Source: Pseudomonadota bacterium
GTDB lineage: Bacteria; Pseudomonadota; Gammaproteobacteria; Burkholderiales; Rhodocyclaceae
NCBI GenBank assembly: GCA_018241665.1
Contig: JAFEDK010000006.1
Coordinates: 1-64,000 of the forward strand
Length of the DNA stretch: 64,000 nucleotides
Direction: 5' to 3'
Position numbers and translations under genes: made by a program
Shown here: piece by piece, positions 9,927 to 19,821 of the stretch
How the letters are laid out: each line of letters starts with the position of its first letter
Position numbering within the stretch: position 1 is the first letter of the stretch
Notes under the pieces: model-generated
What the model was told of the DNA's origin: nothing
Seen by the model: only the letters and a program-made list of their open reading frames with translations
Databases searched by the model: none

Positions 9927-10946
9927 ATGAGTATAAAACAAAACCCGCAGCTTGCCGGCCGCGTGCGCTACCAGGGGGCGTTGCCAGACTTCCGCAACCT
10001 GGGGGTCGTGCTGCGCATCCTGGTGCTCGTCAATGCCCTGGCGCTGCTGGCGGTGCTGGTTCGCAGCGAGGCCGGCGCGCGCCTTGGGCAGGACGTGCTC
10101 GACATGGCGATGCGCGTCGAATTTCCCCTGATCCTGTCGATCGCGCTGCTGTTCCTGGTCCAGCCCCTGCTGGGCCGGCTGCCGGCACCAGGGGGGCTGA
10201 TCGCGGCCGGCGGGATCGTCCTGGCGGTGGCGGTGGTCGCCCATGTACTGCTGGCCCCGGTGGACGGCTACGGCCTCGGGCGCTCTGTATTCTGGTCCTG
10301 GATGGCCCTCGGCTGTGTGCTGGCCTATTTCCATCACCGGGGCGCCACCTATGCCCCGGCGCTGGCCGAAGCACGCCTGATGGCCCTGACCGCGCGGATC
10401 CGGCCGCACTTCCTGTTCAACAGCCTGAACGGCGTGCTGGGGGTGCTGCGTTCCAATCCGCGGCGTGCCGAGGAGGCCCTGGAGGAATTGTCCGATCTGT
10501 TCCGTGCGCTGATGCAGGACAACCGCGACCTGGTTCCGCTGGCTGACGAAGTGCTCCTGTGCGAGCGCTACCTGAATCTCGAGCGCCTGCGCCTTGGCGA
10601 GCGGCTGGCGGTGGACTGGTCGCGCGATCCGGCCGCTGACGCGGCGTTGGTGCCGCCCCTGATGCTTCAGCCGCTGGTCGAGAACGCCGTCTATCACGGC
10701 ATCGAGCCGGGAGCGGCGGGCGGGACGGTGATCATTGCCACCGCCCGCCGCGGGGCCGAGGTCTGCATCGAGATCACCAATCCCCTGTGTGGTGCGCTTA
10801 CCCATCATGCGGGTAACCGCATGGCGCTGGATAACATCCGCGAGCGCCTGATGCTGTTCTATGACCTGGAAGCGAGTCTGGACGTCGAGCAGGCCAGCGA
10901 CGTTTACCAGGTACGCATCCGCTTGCCTTTCCGGATTGTCCGATGA
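9927..10946 (+). CDS. algZ: membrane sensor histidine kinase of the LytS/AlgZ (FimS) type
   Basis: A 339-aa kinase with four predicted membrane segments in residues about 28-140 (for example LVLVNALALLAVLV and FPLILSIALLFLV). A His_kinase domain follows with the H-box RIRPHFLFNSLNGVL (His161), and a LytS-type ATPase domain with PLMLQPLVENAVYHGIEP as N-box. There is no periplasmic sensor domain, as in AlgZ. Its stop overlaps the start of the response regulator by four bases (ATGA), so the pair is co-translated. In Pseudomonas the AlgZ/AlgR pair controls alginate and type IV pili, and a pil chemosensory cluster lies 24 kb away. The link here is inference. Confidence 0.88.
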   Translation: MSIKQNPQLAGRVRYQGALPDFRNLGVVLRILVLVNALALLAVLVRSEAGARLGQDVLDMAMRVEFPLILSIALLFLVQPLLGRLPAPGGLIAAGGIVLAVAVVAHVLLAPVDGYGLGRSVFWSWMALGCVLAYFHHRGATYAPALAEARLMALTARIRPHFLFNSLNGVLGVLRSNPRRAEEALEELSDLFRALMQDNRDLVPLADEVLLCERYLNLERLRLGERLAVDWSRDPAADAALVPPLMLQPLVENAVYHGIEPGAAGGTVIIATARRGAEVCIEITNPLCGALTHHAGNRMALDNIRERLMLFYDLEASLDVEQASDVYQVRIRLPFRIVR

Positions 10947-11710
10947 ATGCCGTGCTCCCTCTTGCCGTACTGATCGTGGATGACGAGGCCCCGGCGCGGG
11001 CGCGCCTGCAGGACCTGCTCGGTGATATCGCCGAGCAGCATCCAACCCGCGTCGTCGGTGCGGCCGCCAATGGCGTCGAGGCCTTGGGCATGCTTGAGCA
11101 GGAGCGCGCGGACCTGGTGCTGACCGACATCCGCATGCCGGTCATGAATGGCATCGAGTTGGCTCGTCACCTCGGCAAGCTCGAGCCGCCGCCGGCGGTG
11201 GTGTTCACCACCGCCTACGATGAGTACGCGGTGCGCGCCTTCGAGCTGGCGGCGGTGGATTACCTGCTCAAGCCCGTCCGGGCCAGCCGCCTGGCCGATG
11301 CGCTGGCCAAGGTGCGGCGCCACCAGCGGCCGTCTGACGAGACCTTGCGGCAGCTGGCTCCGGCCGGCCGCGGGCATTTCAGCGTCAGCGAGCGCGGGCG
11401 GATCCTGCTGGTGCCGGTGGCCGACGTGCTGTTCCTGAAGGCCGAACAGAAATACGTGGTGGCGCGCACCCGCGAACGGGAATACCTGCTCGACGAATCC
11501 CTGGTGCAGCTCGAAGAGGAATTTGCCGGCCGCTTCCTGCGTATCCACCGCAACTGCCTGATCGCCGCCCAGGCCGTGAAGGGCGTCGCTCGTGCCACCA
11601 CCGGTGAGGACGGCGAGGCCCACTGGGTCGTGCTGTTCGATGGCGTCACCGAGCAGTTGCCGGTCAGCCGCCGCCAGTGGCCCGTGGTGAAGGAGGCCCT
11701 GGGGGTGTAG
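10943..11710 (+). CDS. algR: LytTR-family response regulator (AlgR-like)
   Basis: A 255-aa regulator: receiver domain (1-125) with acidic pocket D13/D14, phosphoacceptor Asp62 in LVLTDIRMP and Lys in LLKPV. A LytTR DNA-binding domain (about 150-250) follows, with FLKAEQKYVVARTREREYLLDESL and FLRIHRNCLI. It is the partner of the overlapping kinase gene. LytTR proteins bind two direct repeats as dimers; I did not identify such sites upstream of the pair. It is followed by a REPIN-like element and then ygiQ. Confidence 0.9.
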   Translation: MNAVLPLAVLIVDDEAPARARLQDLLGDIAEQHPTRVVGAAANGVEALGMLEQERADLVLTDIRMPVMNGIELARHLGKLEPPPAVVFTTAYDEYAVRAFELAAVDYLLKPVRASRLADALAKVRRHQRPSDETLRQLAPAGRGHFSVSERGRILLVPVADVLFLKAEQKYVVARTREREYLLDESLVQLEEEFAGRFLRIHRNCLIAAQAVKGVARATTGEDGEAHWVVLFDGVTEQLPVSRRQWPVVKEALGV

Positions 11711-11771
11711 TTGGCCATTTGTTGGCAGCAGGCAGCAGGCAGCAGGTTGTGGGTGTTGGAGCCCGTCAATT

Positions 11772-11838
11772 GTGGGGGCGAATTCATTCGCCCAACGTCG
11801 ATCGATGCGCCTCCGCGGGCGAATGAACTCGCCCCCAC
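11772..11838. repeat. REPIN-like element, copy 1 (67 bp)
   Basis: Left arm 11772-11793: head GTGG, then a hairpin GGGCGAAT-TC-ATTCGCCC. Right arm 11817-11838: its inverted copy with one change (GAACTC). The spacer is 23 bp. It lies between the algR-like stop and the ygiQ start. It has the same length and arm layout as the elements at 23920, 24903, 47547 and 60100. Confidence 0.85.
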
Positions 11839-11910
11839 GGGAGCGTGTTTCCTCGCCGGAACATTCGCTTGCGCGGGTGTTCCAACGAGGGCTCCCGTAC
11901 AATCGCGCCC

Positions 11911-14205
11911 ATGGAAAAACCTGGCACCACCCCCTCTTTGCTTTCTTATCCCCGCCACCGTCCCCAACTTAAGCGGGCGCCTTTCCTTCCCATGAGTCGG
12001 GCGGAAATGGATGCACTCGGCTGGGACGAATGCGACATCATCGTCGTCACCGGCGATGCCTATATCGACCATCCCAGTTTTGGCATGGCGCTGATCGGAC
12101 GCACGCTGGAGGCCCAGGGCTTCCGTGTCGGCATCATCAGCCAGCCGGACTGGCATTCCGCCGACGCCTTCCGCGCCCTCGGCAAGCCGCGCCTGTTCTA
12201 CGGCATCACCGCCGGGAACATGGATTCGATGATCAACCGCTACACCGCCGACCGCAAGCCGCGCTCGGACGATGCCTACACGGCGGACGCGCAGCCCGAC
12301 AAGCGTCCCGACCGGGCGGTAGTGGTGTATGCCCAGCGCGCCCGCGAAGCCTATCCGGACGCCAACATCGTGATCGGCAGCATCGAGGCCAGCCTTCGAC
12401 GTATCGCCCATTACGACCACTGGTCCGAGAAGGTGCGCCGCTCGGTGCTGCCCGACTCCAAGGCCGACCTGCTGATCTTCGGCTCCGGCGAACGGGCGGT
12501 GATCGCGCTGGCCCATCGCCTGGCCGCCGGCGAGCCGATCGAAGAGATCCGCGACCTGCGCGGCACGGCCTTCATGGTCAAGCCCGGCTGGCACCCGGAG
12601 GGCTTCGTGGAGATCGACTCGACGAGTCTCGACCGGCCCGGTCCGGTCGAGCCCCATCCCGATCCCTATGCGATGGAGGCCGACAAAGCGGCGCTGGGCG
12701 GCGACGTCGGTCGAATGAATTCGACCCCACAAGACGGGGGGGCCGTGGGGGCGAATTCATTCGACCAACCCACGGCCGGTAGCAGCACGATCCCGGCCCA
12801 ACCCATCCGCATCGTCCCTGCCGCCGAGCGGGTAGCCGCACGCAAGGCGGCGCGCGCCCAGCAGGTCATCCGCCTGCCTGCCTATGAGGTGGTGAAGGAC
12901 GACAAGGTGATGTACGCCCACGCGTCGCGCACCTTCCACCTGGAGTCCAACCCCGGCAATGCCCGCGCGATGGTCCAGGCCCACGGTGTCGGCCCCGGCT
13001 GTCGCGACGTGTGGCTCAATCCGCCGCCGCTGCCGCTCTCCACCGAGGAGATGGATTGGGTCTTCGGCCAGCCCTACGCCCGTCAGCCGCACCCGAGCTA
13101 TGGCGAGGCGCGCATCCCGGCCTGGGACATGATCCGCTTCTCGATCAACATCATGCGCGGCTGTTTCGGCGGCTGTACCTTCTGCTCGATCACCGAGCAC
13201 GAAGGCCGCATCATCCAGAGCCGCTCGGAGGCCTCCATCCTCAAGGAGATCGAGGAGATCCGCGACAAGACGCCGGGCTTCACCGGCACCATCTCCGACC
13301 TCGGCGGCCCCACCGCCAACATGTACCGGATGGCCTGCAAGGACCCGAAGATCGAGTCCTCCTGCCGGCGTTTGTCCTGCGTGTTCCCGGGTATCTGCGA
13401 GAACCTCGGCACCGACCACGGCCCGCTGATCCAGCTGTACCGCAAGGCGCGGGCGATCCCCGGCGTGAAGAAGGTGTTGATCGGCTCCGGCCTGCGCTAC
13501 GACCTCGCCGTGCGCTCGCCGGAGTACGTGAAGGAGCTGGTCACCCACCACGTCGGCGGCCTGCTCAAGATCGCCCCCGAGCATACCGAGGACGGCCCGC
13601 TCTCCAAGATGATGAAGCCGGGCATCGGCACCTACGACCGCTTCAAGGAGATGTTCGAGCGCTTCTCGAAGGAAGCGGGCAAGAAGCAGCACCTGATTCC
13701 CTACTTCATCGCCGCCCACCCGGGCACGACGGACGAGGATATGGTCAATCTGGCCCTGTGGTTGAAGACCAACAACTTCAAGCTCGACCAGGTGCAGACC
13801 TTCATGCCGACGCCGATGGCGATGGCGACCACCATGTACCACTCCGGCAAGAACCCGCTGCGCAAGGTGTCGGCAGGGTCCGAGGCGGTGGATACGCCCA
13901 AGTCCGGCCGCCAGCGCCGCCTGCACAAGGCGTTGCTGCGCTACCACGATCCGGAAGGCTGGCCGTTGATCCGCGAAGCCCTGCGGGCGATGGGCCGTGG
14001 CGACCTGATCGGCGCCTCGCCGCGCCACCTGGTGCCGCGAGACCAGCCGGTGATCCTCGACCGCGGTGAAGGACGCCAGTGCGCGGCCGGTGCGCCGCGC
14101 AAGAGCGGTGGCAAGGCTGCCAGCCCTGTCGGTGCGAGGCGGGCGCCGCCGGAGGTCCGCAAGCCACCGGCACCTGCCGCGGGGCGGCCGCGCGGGAAGC
14201 GCTGA
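11911..14205 (+). CDS. ygiQ: YgiQ-family radical SAM protein (UPF0313)
   Basis: A 764-aa radical SAM protein. The N-terminal UPF0313 domain contains [17 protein letters not shown]. The radical SAM core contains [10 protein letters not shown] with Cys418, Cys422 and Cys425, the CxxxCxxC cluster ligands. A basic, low-complexity C-terminus ([14 protein letters not shown]) follows. The family is widespread, with no biochemical role I can state. ATG 11911 gives the start [11 protein letters not shown]. Residues about 267-286 ([11 protein letters not shown] and AVGANSFDQ) are encoded by an inverted pair of the window's REP-like arms. They lie in the linker between the N-terminal domain and the radical SAM core and keep the frame open. 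A strong terminator follows. Confidence 0.93.
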   Translation: MEKPGTTPSLLSYPRHRPQLKRAPFLPMSRAEMDALGWDECDIIVVTGDAYIDHPSFGMALIGRTLEAQGFRVGIISQPDWHSADAFRALGKPRLFYGITAGNMDSMINRYTADRKPRSDDAYTADAQPDKRPDRAVVVYAQRAREAYPDANIVIGSIEASLRRIAHYDHWSEKVRRSVLPDSKADLLIFGSGERAVIALAHRLAAGEPIEEIRDLRGTAFMVKPGWHPEGFVEIDSTSLDRPGPVEPHPDPYAMEADKAALGGDVGRMNSTPQDGGAVGANSFDQPTAGSSTIPAQPIRIVPAAERVAARKAARAQQVIRLPAYEVVKDDKVMYAHASRTFHLESNPGNARAMVQAHGVGPGCRDVWLNPPPLPLSTEEMDWVFGQPYARQPHPSYGEARIPAWDMIRFSINIMRGCFGGCTFCSITEHEGRIIQSRSEASILKEIEEIRDKTPGFTGTISDLGGPTANMYRMACKDPKIESSCRRLSCVFPGICENLGTDHGPLIQLYRKARAIPGVKKVLIGSGLRYDLAVRSPEYVKELVTHHVGGLLKIAPEHTEDGPLSKMMKPGIGTYDRFKEMFERFSKEAGKKQHLIPYFIAAHPGTTDEDMVNLALWLKTNNFKLDQVQTFMPTPMAMATTMYHSGKNPLRKVSAGSEAVDTPKSGRQRRLHKALLRYHDPEGWPLIREALRAMGRGDLIGASPRHLVPRDQPVILDRGEGRQCAAGAPRKSGGKAASPVGARRAPPEVRKPPAPAAGRPRGKR
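12709..12766. repeat. REP-like inverted pair inside ygiQ
   Basis: An inverted arm (12709-12730, GGTCGAAT-GA-ATTCGACC then CCAC) and a forward arm (12745-12766, GTGG then GGGCGAAT-TC-ATTCGACC) are separated by 14 bp. The order is opposite to the 67-bp elements: the GTGG heads face inward. The first arm carries paired changes (GGTC/GACC for GGGC/GCCC) that keep its hairpin. It is read in frame by ygiQ. Confidence 0.85.
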
Positions 14206-14296
14206 GCGATCACTGAGCGTTCGTCACGCCGGGGCCTGCCGGCGTGTCCGGCTGAGTCCTTTGGCCGGAGCTGTTTCGATTTACGCTGAATGGGCG

Positions 14297-14334
14297 AAGA
14301 CAAGCCCGGCCGATCGGCCGGGCTTGTCTTTTCT
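14297..14334 (+). terminator. terminator after ygiQ
   Basis: A perfect palindrome at 14297-14330: AAGACAAGCCCGGCCGA and its inverse, centred at 14313/14314. It runs into TTTTCT on the plus strand and starts about 90 bases after the ygiQ stop. It is one of the strongest intrinsic terminators in the window. Confidence 0.8.
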
Positions 14335-14495
14335 GCGCGCGTCGCGGATGCACCATTGTCGTCTTTGCGACACGCCGCGGTGTTTGCCGACGGCGCGGAA
14401 AGCCTTGCGCTGCAAGGCATGGCCGTTTTCGTACCGGCTGGCATCCCTTTTGCAGAGTAATGGCCATTTGCCATCTACCTGCCAAGGAAGCCGCC

Positions 14496-15053
14496 ATGCT
14501 GTACGACCGCTACGAAAAAGACCAACTCCTCTTCAACATGAACTTCAAGGAAGCCGTCGGCGACAAGGCTGCCTATCGCGGCGAGCTGGTGGTGGTCGAA
14601 GGGGAAGTCGGTGACGCCCAGGGCCGCCGCAACGCGCCCAAGGCGGTGCTGAAGCAGGGCGTGTCCCTCGCCGCCGGCGACAAGCTGGTGTTCCTGTCCG
14701 GTTCCCTCGACCAGCTCGACCTGCTCGAGCCGCTGCTGGCCAAGTACGGCCCGGACTTCAACGAAGGCACCAAGGTGATCCTGTTCGTGGTCAACGTCGC
14801 CAAGCAGGTGCTGTTCGACTTCAACGGCGCCAGCGTCGAGCTGATCCCGCTGCAGGACGGCATGACCTGGAACGAACTGGCCGATCTGATCGGCTACGAG
14901 AAGGAAGACTTCAAGGGCCAGACCGCCTCCCAGAAGGTCGTGACCCTGGTGGACGGCCTGGCCGCCCGCAAGCTCAAGCTCGACAAGCTCACCCTCGCCG
15001 AAGTCATGGGCCTGGCCACCGACGCCAAGCGGGAAGCCCGCGGCGCGGTCTAA
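14496..15053 (+). CDS. conserved-looking protein of unknown function (185 aa)
   Basis: A 185-aa soluble protein beginning MLYDRYEKDQLLFNMNFKEA. AAGGAAG five bases before ATG 14496 is a clear ribosome binding site, which selects this start over an upstream in-frame ATG. It is rich in Lys, Leu, Val and Asp. A hydrophobic beta-rich middle (KVILFVVNVAKQVLFDFNG, about 93-111) precedes a helical, charged C-terminus. There is no signal peptide, cysteine or metal motif. It is a one-gene unit, with the ygiQ terminator 165 bases upstream and a double hairpin downstream. Codon use is typical of highly used genes here. I do not recognise the family. Confidence 0.75.
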   Translation: MLYDRYEKDQLLFNMNFKEAVGDKAAYRGELVVVEGEVGDAQGRRNAPKAVLKQGVSLAAGDKLVFLSGSLDQLDLLEPLLAKYGPDFNEGTKVILFVVNVAKQVLFDFNGASVELIPLQDGMTWNELADLIGYEKEDFKGQTASQKVVTLVDGLAARKLKLDKLTLAEVMGLATDAKREARGAV

Positions 15054-15067
15054 GCCACCGTGCCAGC

Positions 15068-15145
15068 CGGACGGTGCGCTGCGCCGTCCGCGCTTTCCCT
15101 TGCGACATGCCGCAGCCGGCTCGCCTCTCCCGCGAGCCGGCTGCG
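15068..15145 (+). terminator. double hairpin after the 185-aa gene
   Basis: The first hairpin is CGGACGG (15068-15074) with CCGTCCG (15084-15090), followed by CGCTTTCCCTT. The second is a perfect 14-bp stem CGCAGCCGGCTCGC (15111-15124) with its inverse at 15132-15145 and a 7-nt loop. The first looks like a terminator. The second could be a backup terminator or a structure in the leader of the chemoreceptor gene that starts 40 bases later. Confidence 0.5.
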
Positions 15146-15185
15146 GCCGTTGCGTCCGGATACCCGAGCCGAAGCCTCTGCCATC

Positions 15186-16814
15186 ATGCGCATCAATCAG
15201 CCCGTCACCCGTTCGGAAACCCTGCTGCCGGACGGTGAGTTCATCTATTCCCGCACCGACCTGAAAGGGACGATCACCGAGGCCAACGAGGCCTTCGCCA
15301 ATGTCAGCGGCTTCCGCCGCGAGGAAATGCTCGGCCAGCCGCACAACATGGTGCGCCATCCGGACATGCCGCCGCAGGCCTTTGCCGACATGTGGCGCGA
15401 TCTGCAGGCCGGCCGCCCGTGGCGTGGCCTGGTCAAGAACCGGCGTAGTGACGGCGGCTACTACTGGGTGGTCGCCAATGCCTCGCCGGTGCGCGAGCAC
15501 GGCCGTGTCACCGGCTACCAGTCGATCCGTTCGCGGCCGGCGCCGGGCGATGTCGCCGCCGCCGAGGAGGCCTACAAGCGCATCTCCGAGGGCGATACGT
15601 CGATCCGCATCGAGCACGGCCGCGTAGTGCCGGCGCGGATATCGCCGTGGACATTGCTCGGTTCCTTCCCCGTGCAGCTGATCGGCGTCGGGATCGGCTG
15701 TCTGTTTGGCAGCCTGCTGATGGTGTCGGGCTTCGCGCCGCTGCTGCCGGCCTACGTGTTGCAAGGCCTGGGGTTGATCGGACTGTTGTGGAGCGCCTGG
15801 TTCCTAGGCCTGTTCGTGCCACGTCTGCGCCGTGATTTGGGCGCCATCGCCGAACACATCGAGTGCTTGCTGACCAGCGGCAACCTGGACCAGCGTTTCA
15901 AGCTGTCCCGCCGTGACATGGTCGGGCAGATCGGCCGTGGGCTGGACGATTTCGTTGCGTCGATGCAGGCCACCATCCAGGGCATGGCGGATACCGCGTC
16001 GCAGGTCCAGCAGGTGGCCACCCGGGTGGCCCGCGGCGTCGCGGAAAGCGCCAGCTCGGCCGAGGTGCAGGGCGAGGCGACGGCCTCGGCTGCCCAGGGC
16101 ATCGAGCAGATATCCCAGTCCATCGGCACCGTCGCCGCGTCGGCGGCGGCGACCCGTGCGGCGGCGGAGGCTGCCAGCCAGGTGTCCGTTCAGGGCGCCA
16201 GCCTGTCTGTGCAGGCCAGCGAAACCATCCTGGCTCTGGCCGAGACGGTCACCACGTCGGCCCAGCAGGTGGAGTTCCTCGGTACCCAGTCGGCCGAGAT
16301 TTCGCGCATTTCCGGGGTGATCCGCGAGATCGCCGACCAGACCAACCTGCTGGCCCTCAATGCGGCCATTGAGGCGGCGCGGGCCGGCGAGCAGGGGCGT
16401 GGTTTTGCGGTGGTGGCCGACGAGGTGCGCAAGCTGGCCGAGCGCACCGGCCAGGCGACCCAGGAGATCGGCACGATGATCGGCAGCATCCAGGCCGAGA
16501 CCGGCAAGGCGGTGGATGGCATGCGTGCCGGCGCGGTGCAGGTGGAGGCGGGGGTACGGCTGGTGCAGGATGCCCGCGAAGCCCTGCAGGCCATCCAGAG
16601 CCAGATGGCAGAAACCCAGGACATGGTCAACGGGATCTCGCGCCTGTCCGAGGAGCAGCAGGGGGCGGTGGCCCACCTGACCGGCAGCGTCGAGCGCGTG
16701 TCGGCGATGACCGACCAGAACCAGGCAGTCATCGGGGTGACCCGTGAGGCGGTGCAGATCCTCAATCAGGCCGTCGAGCGGATGGAGATTGCGGTAACCC
16801 AGTACGCGGTGTAG
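15186..16814 (+). CDS. Aer-like PAS-domain methyl-accepting chemotaxis protein
   Basis: A 542-aa chemoreceptor. The N-terminal cytosolic PAS domain (about 15-125) has [25 protein letters not shown] and [10 protein letters not shown], close to the FAD-binding PAS of Aer. A hydrophobic hairpin (about 158-205) forms the membrane anchor, with no periplasmic domain. The highly conserved MCP signalling tip follows ([19 protein letters not shown] and [17 protein letters not shown]). Aer senses redox state through FAD and directs aerotaxis or energy taxis; this role is inferred from architecture. ATG 15186 is chosen because the PAS N-terminus [11 protein letters not shown] follows it. No che gene is adjacent. 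Confidence 0.9.
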   Translation: MRINQPVTRSETLLPDGEFIYSRTDLKGTITEANEAFANVSGFRREEMLGQPHNMVRHPDMPPQAFADMWRDLQAGRPWRGLVKNRRSDGGYYWVVANASPVREHGRVTGYQSIRSRPAPGDVAAAEEAYKRISEGDTSIRIEHGRVVPARISPWTLLGSFPVQLIGVGIGCLFGSLLMVSGFAPLLPAYVLQGLGLIGLLWSAWFLGLFVPRLRRDLGAIAEHIECLLTSGNLDQRFKLSRRDMVGQIGRGLDDFVASMQATIQGMADTASQVQQVATRVARGVAESASSAEVQGEATASAAQGIEQISQSIGTVAASAAATRAAAEAASQVSVQGASLSVQASETILALAETVTTSAQQVEFLGTQSAEISRISGVIREIADQTNLLALNAAIEAARAGEQGRGFAVVADEVRKLAERTGQATQEIGTMIGSIQAETGKAVDGMRAGAVQVEAGVRLVQDAREALQAIQSQMAETQDMVNGISRLSEEQQGAVAHLTGSVERVSAMTDQNQAVIGVTREAVQILNQAVERMEIAVTQYAV

Positions 16815-16826
16815 GTGGGGGCCAGC

Positions 16827-16852
16827 CCGGGGGCCGGAATGCCGGCCCCCGG
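16827..16852. terminator. hairpin between convergent chemoreceptor and ppc genes
   Basis: CCGGGGGCCGG (16827-16837) pairs with CCGGCCCCCGG (16842-16852) across a 4-nt loop, between two convergent stops. There is no T-run, so termination would depend on the GC-rich stem alone. Confidence 0.45.
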
Positions 16853-16861
16853 CGCCGTGTA

Positions 16862-19624
16862 TCAGCCGCTGTTGCGCAGGCCGGCGGCGATGCCGTTGAT
16901 GGACAGGTGGATGCCGCGCCGCACGCGCTCGTCCTGGTGCCCTTCCCGGTAGCGGTGCAGCAGTTCGACCTGCACGTGGTTGAGCGGGTCGAGGTAGGGG
17001 AAGCGGTTGCGGATCGAGCGCTTGAGCAGCGGGTTGGCATCGAGCAGCTCGCCCTGGCCGCTGATGGTCAGCAGCATCTCGATGGTGCTGGCGTGCTCCT
17101 TGGCGATGCGCGGGAAGATCGCCTCGCGCAGCGCACCGTCCTTGACCAGATCGGCGTAGCGGCTGGCAATGGCGATGTCGCTCTTGGCCAGCACCATGTC
17201 CATGTTGGACAGCAGCGTCGAGAAGAAGGACCACTCCTTGTGCATCGCCTGCAGGCGGGCCAGGCCGGCGTCGCCGTGCTTGGCGATGTAGGCGTGCACC
17301 GCCGAGCCGAAGCCGTACCAGCCCGGCAGCATCAGGCGGCACTGGGCCCAGCTGAACACCCACGGGATGGCGCGCAGGTCTTCGATGGCGGTGGACTTCT
17401 TGCGGGACGCCGGGCGGCTACCGATGTTCAGCGCGGCGATTTCCGAGATCACTGTGGATTCCCAGAAATAGCGCTCGAAGCCGTCGGTCTCATAGACCAG
17501 GTTGCGGTAGGCCTTGAAGGCGGCGTCCGACAGCTCGTCCATCGCTTCCAGGTATTCGGGGCGCGGGGCCGGATCGCGCGGCGCGAACAGCGTGGCTTCC
17601 AGCGTCGCGGCGGCCAGCACTTCCAGGTTGCGGCGGCCGACTTCCGGGTTGGCGTACTTGGAGGCGATGACTTCGCCCTGCTCGGTGAGGCGGATCTGCC
17701 CCTGCACCGCGCCGCCCGGCTGGGCCAGGATGGCCTGGTAGCTGGGGCCGCCGCCGCGGCCGACGGAGCCGCCGCGGCCGTGGAACAGGCGCAGGCGCAC
17801 GCCGTGGCGGGCGAAGGTATCCACCAGGCCGATCTCGGCCTTGTAGAGCTCCCAGCCGGAGGTCAGGAAGCCGCCGTCCTTGTTGCTGTCGGAGTAGCCG
17901 AGCATGACTTCCTGCTCCTTGCGGCGGGACGCCAGCAGGGCCATGTAGGCGGGCAGGGAGAACAGGCGGTCCATGACGCCGGCGGCGTTCTGCAGGTCGC
18001 CGATGGTCTCGAACAGCGGGATGATGTTCACGTCCAGCACGCCTTCGGCCGGCCGCAGCAGGCCGGCTTCCTTGGCCAGCACGGCGACTTCGAGGATGTC
18101 GGAGACGTCGTCGGTCTTGGAGATGATGCAGTTCGGCACCGCGGCCTTGCCGTAGCGCTGGTGGGCGGCACGGGCGGCGCGGAAGATCGCCAGCTCGCCG
18201 CGGCTTTCCTCGGAATATTCGATCCACGGGGACGCCAGCGGGCGCGCAGTGGCGAGCTCTTCCAGGAGCATCTCGATGCGGCCGGCTTCGTCGAGGGCCA
18301 GGTAGTCCTTGGCCGGATCGGCGGCCTTCAGCAGCTCGGCGACGACGCGCTCATGGACGTCGGAGTTCTGGCGCAGGTCGATCGGCGCCAGGTGGAAGCC
18401 GAACACCGACACAGCCCGGCGCAGGTGGCGCAGGCGGCCGCGGGCGAGGGTGCCGAGGCCGTTGGCGGTGAGGGAGCGGTGCACGATTTCGAGTTCGTCG
18501 GCGAGTTCTTCCGGGCTGCCGTAGGGCGCGGCCGGAGCGACCGCGTGGCGCGGCGGCTGGTGGCCGAGGAGCTGCGCATACGTGGCGGCGAGGCGCGCGT
18601 AGACGCCGGTGAGGGCGCGGCGATAGGGCTCGTCGCTACGGTGCGGCGAGCCGTCCGGCGATGCGCCGGCGAGGCGCAGCAGCGCGTCGGAGGCGCTGAC
18701 CAGGCCCTGGGCGATGGACAGCTGGGAGCCGAGGGTGTGCACCTCGTCCATGAAATAGGTCAGGGCCTTCTCGGCCTGGGTGGCGAGGGCCTTCTCGAGG
18801 ATCTCGGCGGTGACGAAGGGGTTGCCGTCCCGGTCGCCGCCGATCCAGCTGCCGACGCGCATGAAGTTGGGCAGTTCCAGCGCGCCCCAGCTGCGGTCGC
18901 GGGCCGCCAGGCGGTCTTCCACGTTGGCGTAGAGGCGCGGCAGTTCACGCAGGAAGCTGTAGTCGAAGTAGGACAGGCCATTGCTGACTTCGTCCATCAC
19001 CGACAGCTTCTCGGTGCGCAGCATGCGCGTCTGCCACAGGGTCAGCACGGCGCGGCGCAGGGCTTCGTCGTTGGCGTCCTGCTCGTCGGGGGTGAGCTGC
19101 ATGCGGTCGCGCTCGTCGAGCAGGCGGGCGATCGCCATCTGACAGTTGAGGATGCTCTTGCGCTGCACTTCGGTCGGGTGGGCGGTGAGCACCGGCACCA
19201 CGTTGGCGGTGTCGAAGAAGGCGGTCAGCTCGGCGCTGCCCATGCCGGCCTCGAAGGCTCGCTCCAGGGCGTGGGCCAGGCTGCCTTCCTTCGGCGCGGA
19301 GCCTGCGATCTGGTGGGCGCGGGAGCGGCGGATGTGGTGCTGGTCTTCCGCGATGTTGGACAGGTGCGAGAAGTAGCTGAAGGCGCGCACCACGTCGATG
19401 GTCTGGTCGCGGGACAGGGAGTCCAGCGTGGCTTCGAGTTCGCGGCGGGCGGCGTGGTCCTCGTGGCGGCGGAAGCGGATCGAGCTCTGGCGGATGGTCT
19501 CGACCAGGTCGAACACCGCTTCGCCCTCCTGGGCGCGCACGGTGTCGCCGAGCACGCGGCCGAGCAGGCGGATGTCGTCACGGAGGGGGAGGTCCTTGTC
19601 TTCGCTGCTTGTCTGTTCGCTCAT
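16862..19624 (-). CDS. ppc: phosphoenolpyruvate carboxylase
   Basis: A 920-aa enzyme that carboxylates PEP to oxaloacetate, replenishing the TCA cycle. Active-site segments are intact: [13 protein letters not shown] with the catalytic His, [38 protein letters not shown], and the C-terminal [11 protein letters not shown], whose terminal Gly is usual. Length fits the bacterial family (about 880-930). It diverges from the hemC operon, with about 200 bases between the two starts. A GC-rich hairpin lies beyond its stop. Confidence 0.97.
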   Translation of the reverse strand: MSEQTSSEDKDLPLRDDIRLLGRVLGDTVRAQEGEAVFDLVETIRQSSIRFRRHEDHAARRELEATLDSLSRDQTIDVVRAFSYFSHLSNIAEDQHHIRRSRAHQIAGSAPKEGSLAHALERAFEAGMGSAELTAFFDTANVVPVLTAHPTEVQRKSILNCQMAIARLLDERDRMQLTPDEQDANDEALRRAVLTLWQTRMLRTEKLSVMDEVSNGLSYFDYSFLRELPRLYANVEDRLAARDRSWGALELPNFMRVGSWIGGDRDGNPFVTAEILEKALATQAEKALTYFMDEVHTLGSQLSIAQGLVSASDALLRLAGASPDGSPHRSDEPYRRALTGVYARLAATYAQLLGHQPPRHAVAPAAPYGSPEELADELEIVHRSLTANGLGTLARGRLRHLRRAVSVFGFHLAPIDLRQNSDVHERVVAELLKAADPAKDYLALDEAGRIEMLLEELATARPLASPWIEYSEESRGELAIFRAARAAHQRYGKAAVPNCIISKTDDVSDILEVAVLAKEAGLLRPAEGVLDVNIIPLFETIGDLQNAAGVMDRLFSLPAYMALLASRRKEQEVMLGYSDSNKDGGFLTSGWELYKAEIGLVDTFARHGVRLRLFHGRGGSVGRGGGPSYQAILAQPGGAVQGQIRLTEQGEVIASKYANPEVGRRNLEVLAAATLEATLFAPRDPAPRPEYLEAMDELSDAAFKAYRNLVYETDGFERYFWESTVISEIAALNIGSRPASRKKSTAIEDLRAIPWVFSWAQCRLMLPGWYGFGSAVHAYIAKHGDAGLARLQAMHKEWSFFSTLLSNMDMVLAKSDIAIASRYADLVKDGALREAIFPRIAKEHASTIEMLLTISGQGELLDANPLLKRSIRNRFPYLDPLNHVQVELLHRYREGHQDERVRRGIHLSINGIAAGLRNSG

Positions 19625-19821
19625 CGGGGGCGGAATCCTGTCCTGTCGGTTACGGTCGGCGCGGGAGGCGCATCAGGGGGCCATGCTAGAATCCAGACCG
19701 GAATGCTCGCCATAGGTGCCTACCCTGATTGCTGCGCTGCGCAAGCCTGCAGCTTGCCCGTGGGTCCCCGGCTTGTCCATTCCTCCGAACCGCCCATTTA
19801 CGCCAGCCGAGCCCGAATACC

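Noticed and set aside
11772-11838. The repeated arms as a CRISPR array
   Set aside because: The copies are far apart, come as inverted pairs and are self-palindromic with a constant spacer length but no tandem array or cas genes.
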